NCBI GenBank assembly: GCA_035472475.1
Contig: DATIPA010000253.1
Coordinates: forward strand, 1 to 17,017
Length of the DNA: 17,017 nucleotides
DNA from: JAFAXD01 sp035472475
GTDB taxonomy: Bacteria > Pseudomonadota > Alphaproteobacteria > Rhizobiales > Xanthobacteraceae
Direction: 5' to 3'
Notes under the pieces: model-generated
What the model was told of the DNA's origin: nothing
Database searches by the model: none
The model's input: only the letters and a program-made list of their open reading frames with translations
Part shown: positions 7,058-13,416 of the stretch, in pieces
Layout of the letters: every line of letters starts with the position of its first letter
Numbering within the stretch: position 1 is the stretch's first letter
Translations under genes and position numbers: made by a program

Positions 7058-8071
7058 ATGCCACGCCGGGTATCCCGCCGCTCGCTGATTGCTGGTGCGT
7101 CGGCAGGGTCAGCCGCCGTTATGATCCGGCCATTGCGCGCCGCCGACTACAAATTCGCCCAGTATCACAACCAGGCCGCCGACGGCACGCTGCACCGGAA
7201 TCTGGTTGCCATGTGGACGGCCGTGCGCACGGAGACCGACGGGCGGGTTGAAACCGAAGTCTTCGCCGAGAACAACAAACTCGCCGGCGGCGATCCCGTC
7301 GCGTTGAAGATGCTGATCGCTGGGGAGATTCAGTTCTTCACGCTGATGGGCGGTATCATCGGCACGGTCGTGCCGGTCGCGGAGGCACAGCAGGTTCCGT
7401 TTGCATTCAAATCGGCGGCGGACGCCCACCGGGCGATCGACGGGCCGTTCGGCCGTTACATCGGCGAGGAGATGGCGACGAAGGGAATGTATCTGTTCCC
7501 GGTCGGCGGCTTCGATAACGGGATGCGGCAGGTGGCGACGATCCCGCGACCAATCACGATGCCGGCCGACTTCAATGGCATGAAGATCCGCGTCCCGCCC
7601 GGCCAGATGATCTTCGATACATTCGCGGCGTTCGGTGCCGAGCCGGTCACAACGCCGGCGAACGCGATCTACGGAGCCCTCAAGAGCGGGCAGGTCGCCG
7701 CGCAGGAGAATCCGCTCGCGATTCTGGAGGGGTTCCGCCTCTACGAACTGCTCAAATATGTCAGCATGACCAATCACATGTGGTCGGGTTTTAATCTGAT
7801 GGCGCATCTGCCGACATGGCAGGGGTTGCCGCCCGACATTCAATCGGTGATCGAACGCAACGCCGCCAAATACGTGCGCCAGCAGCGCGCGGATCAGGCC
7901 CAGCTCAATGCCGACCTGCGCGATGCGTTCATCGCCCGCGGGCTCGTCTTCAACGACACCGACCAGGCGGCATTCCGCGCGCGGCTCCCGGCGGTCTACG
8001 CCAAATGGAAGGAACGGCTCGGCACCAAATGCTGGGCGCTGTTGGAGGACGCGACCGGGCCGCTGGGATGA
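7058..8071 (+). CDS. TRAP-type solute-binding protein (DctP family), Tat-exported
   Basis: A 337-residue periplasmic binding protein. The N-terminus MPRRVSRRSLIAGASAGSAA has a twin-arginine motif (SRRSLIAG, R7-R8), followed by an Ala-rich hydrophobic stretch and a likely signal-peptidase site around residues 28-29 (LRA-ADYKF). The mature part has the DctP pattern: HNQAADGTLHRNLVAMW, ENNKLAGGDPVALKMLIAGEIQFF (50s-80s region after export), the conserved FNGMKIRVPPGQM containing the arginine that normally clamps a carboxylate, and TPANAIYGALKSGQVAAQENP. Carboxylate ligands are typical of the family. No DctQ or DctM membrane gene is adjacent; the neighbours are the MFS gene 43 bases upstream and hppA 253 bases downstream. 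AGGGAGGA (7046-7053) is a strong Shine-Dalgarno. It may serve a DctQM encoded elsewhere, or work with the MFS protein. Confidence 0.9.
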   Translation: MPRRVSRRSLIAGASAGSAAVMIRPLRAADYKFAQYHNQAADGTLHRNLVAMWTAVRTETDGRVETEVFAENNKLAGGDPVALKMLIAGEIQFFTLMGGIIGTVVPVAEAQQVPFAFKSAADAHRAIDGPFGRYIGEEMATKGMYLFPVGGFDNGMRQVATIPRPITMPADFNGMKIRVPPGQMIFDTFAAFGAEPVTTPANAIYGALKSGQVAAQENPLAILEGFRLYELLKYVSMTNHMWSGFNLMAHLPTWQGLPPDIQSVIERNAAKYVRQQRADQAQLNADLRDAFIARGLVFNDTDQAAFRARLPAVYAKWKERLGTKCWALLEDATGPLG

Positions 8072-8090
8072 TTGCCGCCCGCCGGTTGCA

Positions 8091-8164
8091 CCTAGTGTCC
8101 CGATTCCGAAGTTCGCCGCACTTTGCGACAGGCCCAATGCGAACTTCGGGTTCGGGGCGCTAGG
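8091..8164. repeat. Long imperfect palindrome, two 26-base arms
   Basis: Arms 8091-8116 and 8139-8164 are complementary at 22 of 26 positions, around a 22-base loop. The inner 11 bp (CCGAAGTTCGC / GCGAACTTCGG) are perfect and both ends carry CCTAG/CTAGG. Two of the four mismatches would be G-U pairs in one RNA orientation. It starts 20 bases after the dctP stop. Shape and CTAG ends resemble dispersed palindromic elements of rhizobial genomes, which I recall but could not search. It could equally be a factor-dependent terminator; no T-tract follows. Confidence 0.6.
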
Positions 8165-8242
8165 CCCGGACGAAACCGTTGCTTTGGCAGGACCTTTTTG
8201 GCAAGGTCCGCGCCAATTTGGGGCAGGGCGAGGCGTCCGGGC
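8164..8242. repeat. Second nested inverted repeat adjoining the first
   Basis: Three complementary pairs nest in order. GCCCGGACG (8164-8172) pairs with CGTCCGGGC (8234-8242), TTGGC (8184-8188) with GCCAA (8212-8216), and GGACCTT (8190-8196) with AAGGTCC (8203-8209) around a 6-base loop. The outer arm begins at the very base where the first palindrome ends. The result is a long hairpin with an internal asymmetric loop. No T-tract follows the inner stem. The function is unknown: part of a composite repeat element, or a structured leader of hppA. Confidence 0.45.
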
Positions 8243-8287
8243 ACGCAATGGTTCGATTGACCTTACGGCCCGTTGCCAACGCCCGTT

Positions 8288-8303
8288 GGCCGGTTGACCG
8301 GCC
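8288..8303 (+). repeat. Tight perfect hairpin just upstream of the hppA ribosome binding site
   Basis: GGCCGGT (8288-8294) and ACCGGCC (8297-8303) are perfect complements with only two bases between them. The stem can be lengthened by TTGG/CCAA with one bulge. It ends 11 bases before the Shine-Dalgarno AGAGGAG (8315-8321) of hppA. It may be a 5' mRNA stabiliser, an operator with dyad symmetry, or the last part of the palindrome block. Confidence 0.35.
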
Positions 8304-8324
8304 CAATCCGGAAAAGAGGAGTTC

Positions 8325-10448
8325 ATGACAGCTTTGGGGTTGATCATCATTTGCGGCCTGCTGTCGATTGCCTACGCGGTATGGGCGACCCGGTCCGTGC
8401 TGAGTGCGGATGCCGGCAGTGCCCGGATGCAGGAGATTTCAGCGGCGGTACGCGAAGGTGCGCAGGCCTATCTCAAGCGCCAGTACACCACCATCGGCAT
8501 CGTCGGCATCGTGATCTTCCTGATCGTGAGCTACTTCCTGGGCTGGTTGGTCGGGATCGGCTTTGCCATCGGGGCGATTCTCTCGGGTGCGGCGGGTTTC
8601 ATCGGCATGAATGTCTCGGTGCGCGCGAACGTGCGCACGGCGCAAGCCGCGATCTCGTCGCTGGGCGCGGGTCTCGAGCTCGCGTTCAAATCGGGCGCCA
8701 TTACCGGCATGCTCGTGGCCGGGCTCGCGCTGCTCGGGGTCAGCATTTATTTTGCGTTCCTGACAGGGCCGATGCACTTCGCGGTCGACGACCGCACCGT
8801 CGTCGATTCGATGGTCGCGCTCGGTTTCGGCGCGTCGCTCATCTCGATCTTCGCCCGACTTGGCGGCGGCATCTTCACCAAGGGCGCCGACGTCGGCGGA
8901 GATCTCGTAGGCAAGGTCGAGGCCGGCATTCCGGAGGATGATCCGCGCAATCCGGCCACCATCGCCGACAACGTTGGCGACAACGTCGGCGACTGCGCCG
9001 GCATGGCAGCCGACTTGTTCGAGACCTACGCGGTCACGACCGTTGCCACCATGGTACTGGCCGCGATCTTTTTCCGCGGCACCGATGCGTTGCGCGCCAT
9101 GATGACGTTGCCGTTGGCCATCGGCGGCGTCTGCATCATTACCTCGATCGCCGGGACGTTTTTCGTCAAGCTCGGCGCGAGCCAGTCGATCATGGGCGCC
9201 CTCTATCGCGGCTTGATCGTCACTGCGGTGCTGTCCCTGATCGGCATCGCGCTGGTGATCGCGCTGCTCATCGGGTTTGGCTCGCTGCCTAAGGTCCCTT
9301 TCACGGGGTTCGCGCTGTTTATTTGCGGTGTCGTTGGCCTCGCGGTCACCGGCCTGATCATCTGGATCACCGAATACTACACCGGCACCGACTATCGCCC
9401 GGTTAAGTCGATTGCGGCCGCCTCGGTCACCGGTCATGGCACCAATGTGATCCAGGGGCTCGCGATCTCGCTTGAGGCGACCGCCTTGCCGGCGATCGTG
9501 ATCATTGCGGGCATCCTGATCACCTACAATCTCGCCGGCCTGTTCGGCATTGCGATCGCGGTCACCACCATGCTGGCGCTGGCCGGCATGATCGTTGCGC
9601 TCGATGCTTTTGGCCCGGTGACCGACAACGCCGGGGGCATTGCCGAAATGGCCGGACTGCCGAAGGAGGTTCGCAAATCCACCGACGCGCTCGACGCGGT
9701 CGGCAACACGACCAAGGCGGTGACCAAAGGCTATGCCATCGGCTCCGCTGGTCTGGGCGCGCTGGTGCTGTTTGCCGCCTACAACGAGGACCTGAAGTTC
9801 TTCATCCAGAATGCGGCTCAGCACTCCTACTTCACCGGCGTTCAACTCGATTTCTCGCTCACCAACCCTTACGTCGTCGTCGGATTGCTGTTTGGCGGAC
9901 TGCTGCCCTACCTGTTCGGCGCCATGGGCATGACGGCGGTCGGCCGGGCAGCGTCATCGATCGTCGAAGAAGTGCGCCGACAGTTCCGCGAGAAACCGGG
10001 CATCATGCAGGGCCGCGACAAGCCGGACTACGGCCGCGCGGTCGACATGCTCACCCGGGCGGCAATCAAGGAGATGATCATTCCCTCGCTGCTGCCGGTG
10101 CTCTCCCCGGTCGTCGTCTACTTCGTGATCTACTTCATCGCCGGTGGCGGCGCCAACGGCAAGTCCGCGGCGTTCTCCGCTGTCGGTGCCATGCTGCTTG
10201 GCGTCATCGTCACCGGCCTGTTCGTCGCCATCTCAATGACGTCCGGCGGCGGCGCTTGGGACAACGCCAAGAAGTACATCGAGGATGGCCACTACGGCGG
10301 CAAGGGCTCGGATGCCCACAAAGCCGCCGTGACCGGCGATACGGTCGGCGATCCCTACAAGGACACGGCCGGACCGGCGGTCAATCCGATGATCAAGATC
10401 ACCAACATCGTCGCGCTCTTGCTGCTCGCGGTGCTGGCGCATCGGTGA
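8325..10448 (+). CDS. hppA: K+-independent proton-translocating inorganic pyrophosphatase
   Basis: A 707-residue integral membrane protein that couples pyrophosphate hydrolysis to proton export, conserving energy from biosynthetic pyrophosphate. Length and the 14-16 hydrophobic segments fit the family. The catalytic region reads GADVGGDLVGKVE (about 187-199), followed by DDPRNPATIADNVGDNVGD and CAGMAADLFE, which hold the Mg-PPi aspartates. A second conserved cytosolic block is DAFGPVTDNAGGIAEM, and a third lies near the C-terminus (SGGGAWDNAKKYIE, then GDTVGDPYKDTAGPAVNPMIKI). The subtype marker GNTTKAVTK (460-468) has Lys464 and Thr467, where K+-dependent enzymes have Ala and Gly, so this should be the K+-independent H+ pump. 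AGAGGAG precedes the ATG by three bases. The gene is convergent with bamE, and its leader holds the stacked inverted repeats. Confidence 0.97.
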   Translation: MTALGLIIICGLLSIAYAVWATRSVLSADAGSARMQEISAAVREGAQAYLKRQYTTIGIVGIVIFLIVSYFLGWLVGIGFAIGAILSGAAGFIGMNVSVRANVRTAQAAISSLGAGLELAFKSGAITGMLVAGLALLGVSIYFAFLTGPMHFAVDDRTVVDSMVALGFGASLISIFARLGGGIFTKGADVGGDLVGKVEAGIPEDDPRNPATIADNVGDNVGDCAGMAADLFETYAVTTVATMVLAAIFFRGTDALRAMMTLPLAIGGVCIITSIAGTFFVKLGASQSIMGALYRGLIVTAVLSLIGIALVIALLIGFGSLPKVPFTGFALFICGVVGLAVTGLIIWITEYYTGTDYRPVKSIAAASVTGHGTNVIQGLAISLEATALPAIVIIAGILITYNLAGLFGIAIAVTTMLALAGMIVALDAFGPVTDNAGGIAEMAGLPKEVRKSTDALDAVGNTTKAVTKGYAIGSAGLGALVLFAAYNEDLKFFIQNAAQHSYFTGVQLDFSLTNPYVVVGLLFGGLLPYLFGAMGMTAVGRAASSIVEEVRRQFREKPGIMQGRDKPDYGRAVDMLTRAAIKEMIIPSLLPVLSPVVVYFVIYFIAGGGANGKSAAFSAVGAMLLGVIVTGLFVAISMTSGGGAWDNAKKYIEDGHYGGKGSDAHKAAVTGDTVGDPYKDTAGPAVNPMIKITNIVALLLLAVLAHR

Positions 10449-10469
10449 GCGTGCTGATCGAACGGATGG

Positions 10470-10495
10470 GTTGAACGGACTTCGCGCCGCTCAAC
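10470..10495. terminator. Possible shared terminator between convergent hppA and bamE
   Basis: GTTGA-A-CGG (10470-10478) and CCG-C-TCAAC (10487-10495) pair around an 8-base loop with one internal mismatch on the plus strand. On the minus strand that mismatch becomes a G-U pair, giving a nine-pair stem 14 bases after the bamE stop. No T-tract follows on either strand, so this is at best a weak or Rho-assisted terminator. Confidence 0.3.
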
Positions 10496-10508
10496 TCGTC
10501 CTACAATC

Positions 10509-10997
10509 TCAGCTCCATTTGAAGATGCGGAACAAGTAGCTTATGTAGCTGAGCTCTTCGCCGCCCGACGGCGTCTTCTGACTCACATAATCGAAGATCT
10601 TGCCGTCCTTCATGCCGTAATCGGCGAGGCGCTCGACCTTGCGATTGCGATCGAAATAGACCGCCACGATGCGCCGATTGGTCTCCGTCGCCGGAAGAAA
10701 TGACGTCTGCTCGGTTCGCTGCGAAATATAGTAGAACACCTCGCCGCTGACAGTCGCAACCGTCGACGGCGTTCCGAGCACGACCAACACCTGATCCTGG
10801 GATGAACCGAGCGGTATTTGTTCGAGCGCACCGTCCGGCAGAACGTAGCCGCGCTGGTAGCTCTGGGTGATGGCGCCGCAGGCACCCAAAGCGAGTGCCA
10901 CGATGCCCACAACTGCAAAACGCCGCGCAGCGCCGGACGATCGTGTCCGGACGTGCCGCCGCGATGAAGCGTCCAACCGACTTCTCTCTTGCGTCAT
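10509..10997 (-). CDS. bamE: Outer-membrane assembly lipoprotein BamE (SmpA family)
   Basis: A 162-residue lipoprotein expected to be a small subunit of the BAM complex that inserts beta-barrel proteins in the outer membrane. A long basic N-region (about 26 residues) leads into a hydrophobic segment ending LALGAC, a lipobox with Cys40 as the lipidated residue. The mature domain matches BamE/SmpA: GYVLPDGALEQIPLGSSQDQ, VLVVLGTPSTVA, GEVFYYIS, then VAVYFDRNRKVERLADYGMKDGK. I chose the ATG at 10997 because AGGGGAT lies immediately upstream. The frame continues to 11030 (adding MAWVRVRSRGS) with no clear Shine-Dalgarno. The long N-region before the lipobox is unusual and could mean a later non-ATG start, but no plausible in-frame one stands out. 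It is divergent from the CBP3-like gene. Confidence 0.88.
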   Translation of the reverse strand: MTQERSRLDASSRRHVRTRSSGAARRFAVVGIVALALGACGAITQSYQRGYVLPDGALEQIPLGSSQDQVLVVLGTPSTVATVSGEVFYYISQRTEQTSFLPATETNRRIVAVYFDRNRKVERLADYGMKDGKIFDYVSQKTPSGGEELSYISYLFRIFKWS

Positions 10998-11095
10998 CGA
11001 TCCCCTTGACCTAACCCGCACCCAAGCCACGTTCAGCGCGCGTTCGGTCCTGCCATGACGTCCGTCCGTCGCCGCAAACTACGAGGGAATAGTAA

Positions 11096-11641
11096 ATGAT
11101 CTGGTGGCGGCGTACCCCCCTGGAAACCACGATTGACGGCCTCTATGGCACCATCGTGGCACAGGCCAGGCTGCCGATTTTCTATACGGATTATGGGGTT
11201 CCGGACACCGTCGAGGGCCGGTTCGAAATGCTCGTCCTGCATCAGGCGCTCGCCGCGCGCCGAATTGCCCGCGAAACCGCGACCGGCCAACTTGGGCGTG
11301 TTCTGTTCGACCGATTCTGCCGCGATCTCGATCACAACTTACGGGAGATGGGCGTCGGCGATTTGACGGTTCCCAAGCGTATGCGCGTTTTCGGGGAGGC
11401 CTATTTTGGTCGCGCGCGGGCTTACGATCAGGCCCTGAGCACGCGCGACCATGAGGCCTGCGCGCAAGCGCTGGCGCGCAATGTCTATGGGGCGGTGATC
11501 GCGTCCGCCGGCGCGCGGCGTCTCGCGCGCTACATGGAGGAGGCCGCGCGTCAACTCGACGCGGTGCAGACGTCGGCCTTTGCCGCCGGCCTGTTGCGAT
11601 TCCCGGATCCGAGGGCCATACCAGCGGCCATCGCCGCCTGA
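11096..11641 (+). CDS. Ubiquinol-cytochrome c chaperone (CBP3/UQCC1 family)
   Basis: A 181-residue protein of the family that in mitochondria (CBP3/UQCC1) assists cytochrome b synthesis and bc1 complex assembly. In alphaproteobacteria the role is assumed by homology. Recognisable family segments are LYGTIVAQARLPIFYTDYGVPDTVEGRFEMLVLH (about 17-50), FDRFCRDLDHNLREMGVGDLTVPKRMR (91-117) and FGEAYFGRARAYDQAL. It has no signal peptide and no membrane helix, so it should be cytosolic or membrane-peripheral. GAGGGA at 11083-11088 lies seven bases before the ATG, a clear ribosome binding site. The DUF177 gene starts five bases after its stop, so the two are very probably cotranscribed. The 98-base divergent region towards bamE must hold both promoters, but I see no convincing -10/-35 pair in it. 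Confidence 0.87.
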   Translation: MIWWRRTPLETTIDGLYGTIVAQARLPIFYTDYGVPDTVEGRFEMLVLHQALAARRIARETATGQLGRVLFDRFCRDLDHNLREMGVGDLTVPKRMRVFGEAYFGRARAYDQALSTRDHEACAQALARNVYGAVIASAGARRLARYMEEAARQLDAVQTSAFAAGLLRFPDPRAIPAAIAA

Positions 11642-11646
11642 CTGCC

Positions 11647-12204
11647 ATGAGCGCGGATCCGACCAGACCCACCCCTGATCGACCTCGGGTGCCGCATCCC
11701 TGGCGCATCCCGCTCCGGATCGAGGACGTGCCGGAGACCGGCTACCACGTCGACCTGAGCGCCGATGAACGCACGCGCCAAGCGATCGCCGTGACCGCGG
11801 GCCTGCGAGAGCTGCCGCGGCTCGACGCCGTGTTCGACGTGACGCGCTCCGGTCATGACGGGCTGCGCGTGCGCGGGCAGGTGTCGGCAACGGTAGGCCA
11901 GATCTGTGTCGTCACGCTTGAGCCGATCGATAGCGAGCTGGCGGAAACGTTCGACCTTGTGTTCAAGCCGGCACCCGCGGCGCTCGCCGATGAACACGTC
12001 AGCGCGGATATCGACGCCGAGGAGATTGAAACGCTGGTCGAAGGAACTGTCGATCTCGGCGCCCTCGCCACCGAATTTCTGATTCTTGGAATCGACCCGT
12101 ATCCGCGTAAAGCCGGCGCGATGTTCGAGCCCCCGCAATCCCCGGAGCCGGGCGGCGGCGCGTTCGCGGCCCTTGCCGCGTTGCAAAAGAAGCCGCCGAA
12201 CTAA
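11647..12204 (+). CDS. DUF177 (YceD-like) protein
   Basis: A 185-residue protein of the DUF177/YceD family. In E. coli and plants YceD relatives are linked to 23S rRNA accumulation and ribosome maturation. In alphaproteobacteria the gene usually sits upstream of plsX, as here. Diagnostic parts are PWRIPLRIEDVPETGYHVDLSADE near the N-terminus, GLRVRGQVSATVGQICVVTLEPI in the centre, and the acidic stretch ending DLGALATEFLILGIDPYPRKAGA. The central motif has one cysteine (CVVTLEPI) instead of the CxxC of many bacterial members, so a zinc-binding role is unlikely in this subgroup. The C-terminal 35 residues are Pro/Gly-rich and probably disordered. No rpmF (L32) gene follows, unlike in many other bacteria. 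The stop codon lies beside one arm of an inverted repeat. Confidence 0.85.
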   Translation: MSADPTRPTPDRPRVPHPWRIPLRIEDVPETGYHVDLSADERTRQAIAVTAGLRELPRLDAVFDVTRSGHDGLRVRGQVSATVGQICVVTLEPIDSELAETFDLVFKPAPAALADEHVSADIDAEEIETLVEGTVDLGALATEFLILGIDPYPRKAGAMFEPPQSPEPGGGAFAALAALQKKPPN

Positions 12205-12236
12205 TTGGATAATCCCGACTTTCGGCTTCGGCGGCT
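12191..12236 (+). repeat. Inverted repeat at the end of the DUF177 gene, possible terminator or attenuator
   Basis: AGCCGCCGAA (12191-12200, last DUF177 codons) and TTCGGCGGCT (12227-12236) are perfect 10-bp complements around a 26-base loop. A second copy of TTCGGC at 12221-12226 offers an alternative shorter pairing with GCCGAA. Two mutually exclusive stems before plsX could act as an attenuator. No T-tract follows. Confidence 0.4.
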
Positions 12237-12272
12237 GAGCCTGCCAGACCAGAGAACGCACCCGGGTCCCCA

Positions 12273-12300
12273 TTGTTTCCACGCGCCGAACCGGTATTGT
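12273..12300 (+). promoter_or_regulatory. Weak candidate promoter for plsX-fabH
   Basis: TTGTTT (12273-12278) and TATTGT (12295-12300) are separated by 16 bases and lie 55 bases before the plsX ATG. The -10 box matches the sigma-70 consensus at four of six bases and the -35 box at three. The 150-base gap and upstream hairpin make a separate promoter plausible, but this match is weak. Confidence 0.22.
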
Positions 12301-12354
12301 CGCCCCGCTCACCTATCGGTCGCGCAGGACCGAGACCTCCGCCAAGGCCGATCC

Positions 12355-13416
12355 ATGCCGCAGAAAGTTCGTATTGCGCTCGACACGATGGGAGGTGACC
12401 ACGGCCCATCGGTGCTTGTGCCGGGTGCGCAGATCGCGCTCGAGCGCCATCCCGACATCGAGTTTCTGCTCTACGGCGACGAGGCACTGATTGCACCACT
12501 GCTGGCAACGCGCCCAAAGCTCGCGGCGGTCGCGCGCACGTTCCACACCGATGTCGTCGTGAAGATGGACGACAAGCCCAGCGTCGCCTTGCGACAGGGG
12601 CGCTGGAAATCCTCGATGTGGCGCGCCATGGACGCGGTCAAGAAGGGCGAGGCCGACGTCGCGGTGTCGGCCGGCAACACCGGCGCGCTCATGGCGATGG
12701 CCCGGTTCAACCTCAAGATGGCGCCCGGCATCAGCCGTCCGGCGCTCGCCGCGCTGTGGCCCACCCTGCGCGGTGAATCGGTCGTGCTCGATGTGGGTGC
12801 GTCTATCGGGGCCGACGCTTCCCACCTGATCGATCTTGCCATCATGGGCGGCGCAATGGCGCGGGTGCTGTTCGATCTCGACCGGCCGACGGTGGGGCTG
12901 CTCAACATCGGCGTCGAAGAGGTCAAGGGATTGGAGCCGGTGCGCGACGCCGGTCGCGCGCTGCGCGAAATGAACCTTCCCGATATTGACTACATTGGAT
13001 TCGTGGAAGGTCATGACATCGGCCTCGGACTCTCGGACGTCGTGGTTACCGAGGGCTTTGCCGGCAACATCGCGCTCAAGACCGCGGAGGGCACCGCCAA
13101 GCAGATGGCGACGCATTTGCGCAACGCCATGGCCCGCACGCTGCGCTCGCGCATCGGTTACGTGCTGGCGCAAGGTGCGTTCCGTACGCTGCGCGACAAG
13201 ATGGATCCGCGCAAGGTCAATGGCGGGGTGTTTCTTGGGCTCAATGGCCTCGTGATCAAGAGCCACGGAGGAACCGACAGCGAGGGTTTCGCCACCGCGG
13301 TCGATATGGGCTACGACATGGCGCGCTACGAGCTGCTCGCAAAGATCAACGAGACGCTCGGCAAGCGTGCGCGCAACGACAATCGGGCACCACTCGTGGG
13401 TGGAGCAGCGTCGTGA
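12355..13416 (+). CDS. plsX: Phosphate acyltransferase PlsX
   Basis: Converts acyl-ACP to acyl-phosphate, the acyl donor for the PlsY glycerol-3-phosphate acyltransferase in phospholipid synthesis. PlsX is a peripheral cytosolic protein. The 353-residue product has the family signatures: IALDTMGGDHGPSVLVPGA at the N-terminus, KPSVALRQG near 78-86, DVAVSAGNTGALMAMA near 99-114, VLDVGASIGADASHL, LLNIGVEEVKG, and FVEGHDIGLGLSDVVVTEGFAGNIALKTAEG with NGLVIKSHGG near the end. ATG 12355 is used because PQKVRIALDTMGG is where homologues begin; AAGG at 12344-12347 is a modest Shine-Dalgarno. The frame is open upstream to the DUF177 stop but without similarity. The stop overlaps the fabH start as GTGA, the usual coupling of these two genes. 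Confidence 0.96.
   Translation: MPQKVRIALDTMGGDHGPSVLVPGAQIALERHPDIEFLLYGDEALIAPLLATRPKLAAVARTFHTDVVVKMDDKPSVALRQGRWKSSMWRAMDAVKKGEADVAVSAGNTGALMAMARFNLKMAPGISRPALAALWPTLRGESVVLDVGASIGADASHLIDLAIMGGAMARVLFDLDRPTVGLLNIGVEEVKGLEPVRDAGRALREMNLPDIDYIGFVEGHDIGLGLSDVVVTEGFAGNIALKTAEGTAKQMATHLRNAMARTLRSRIGYVLAQGAFRTLRDKMDPRKVNGGVFLGLNGLVIKSHGGTDSEGFATAVDMGYDMARYELLAKINETLGKRARNDNRAPLVGGAAS

Noticed and set aside
7109..8350. Antisense open frame (413 codons) opposite the TRAP receptor gene and the palindrome block
   Set aside because: It overlaps a well supported DctP gene and non-coding palindromes, has no recognisable domain, and owes its length to GC-rich codon use.
8439..9845. Long antisense open frame (468 codons) opposite hppA
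   Set aside because: hppA has all catalytic motifs on the plus strand. The antisense translation is a His/Arg/Asp-rich, low-complexity product of the membrane-protein codons with no start context.
10998..11095. Promoter TTGACC at about 11007 in the bamE/CBP3 divergent region
   Set aside because: At 16-18 bases downstream there is no hexamer resembling a -10 box, so the -35-like word alone is not enough.
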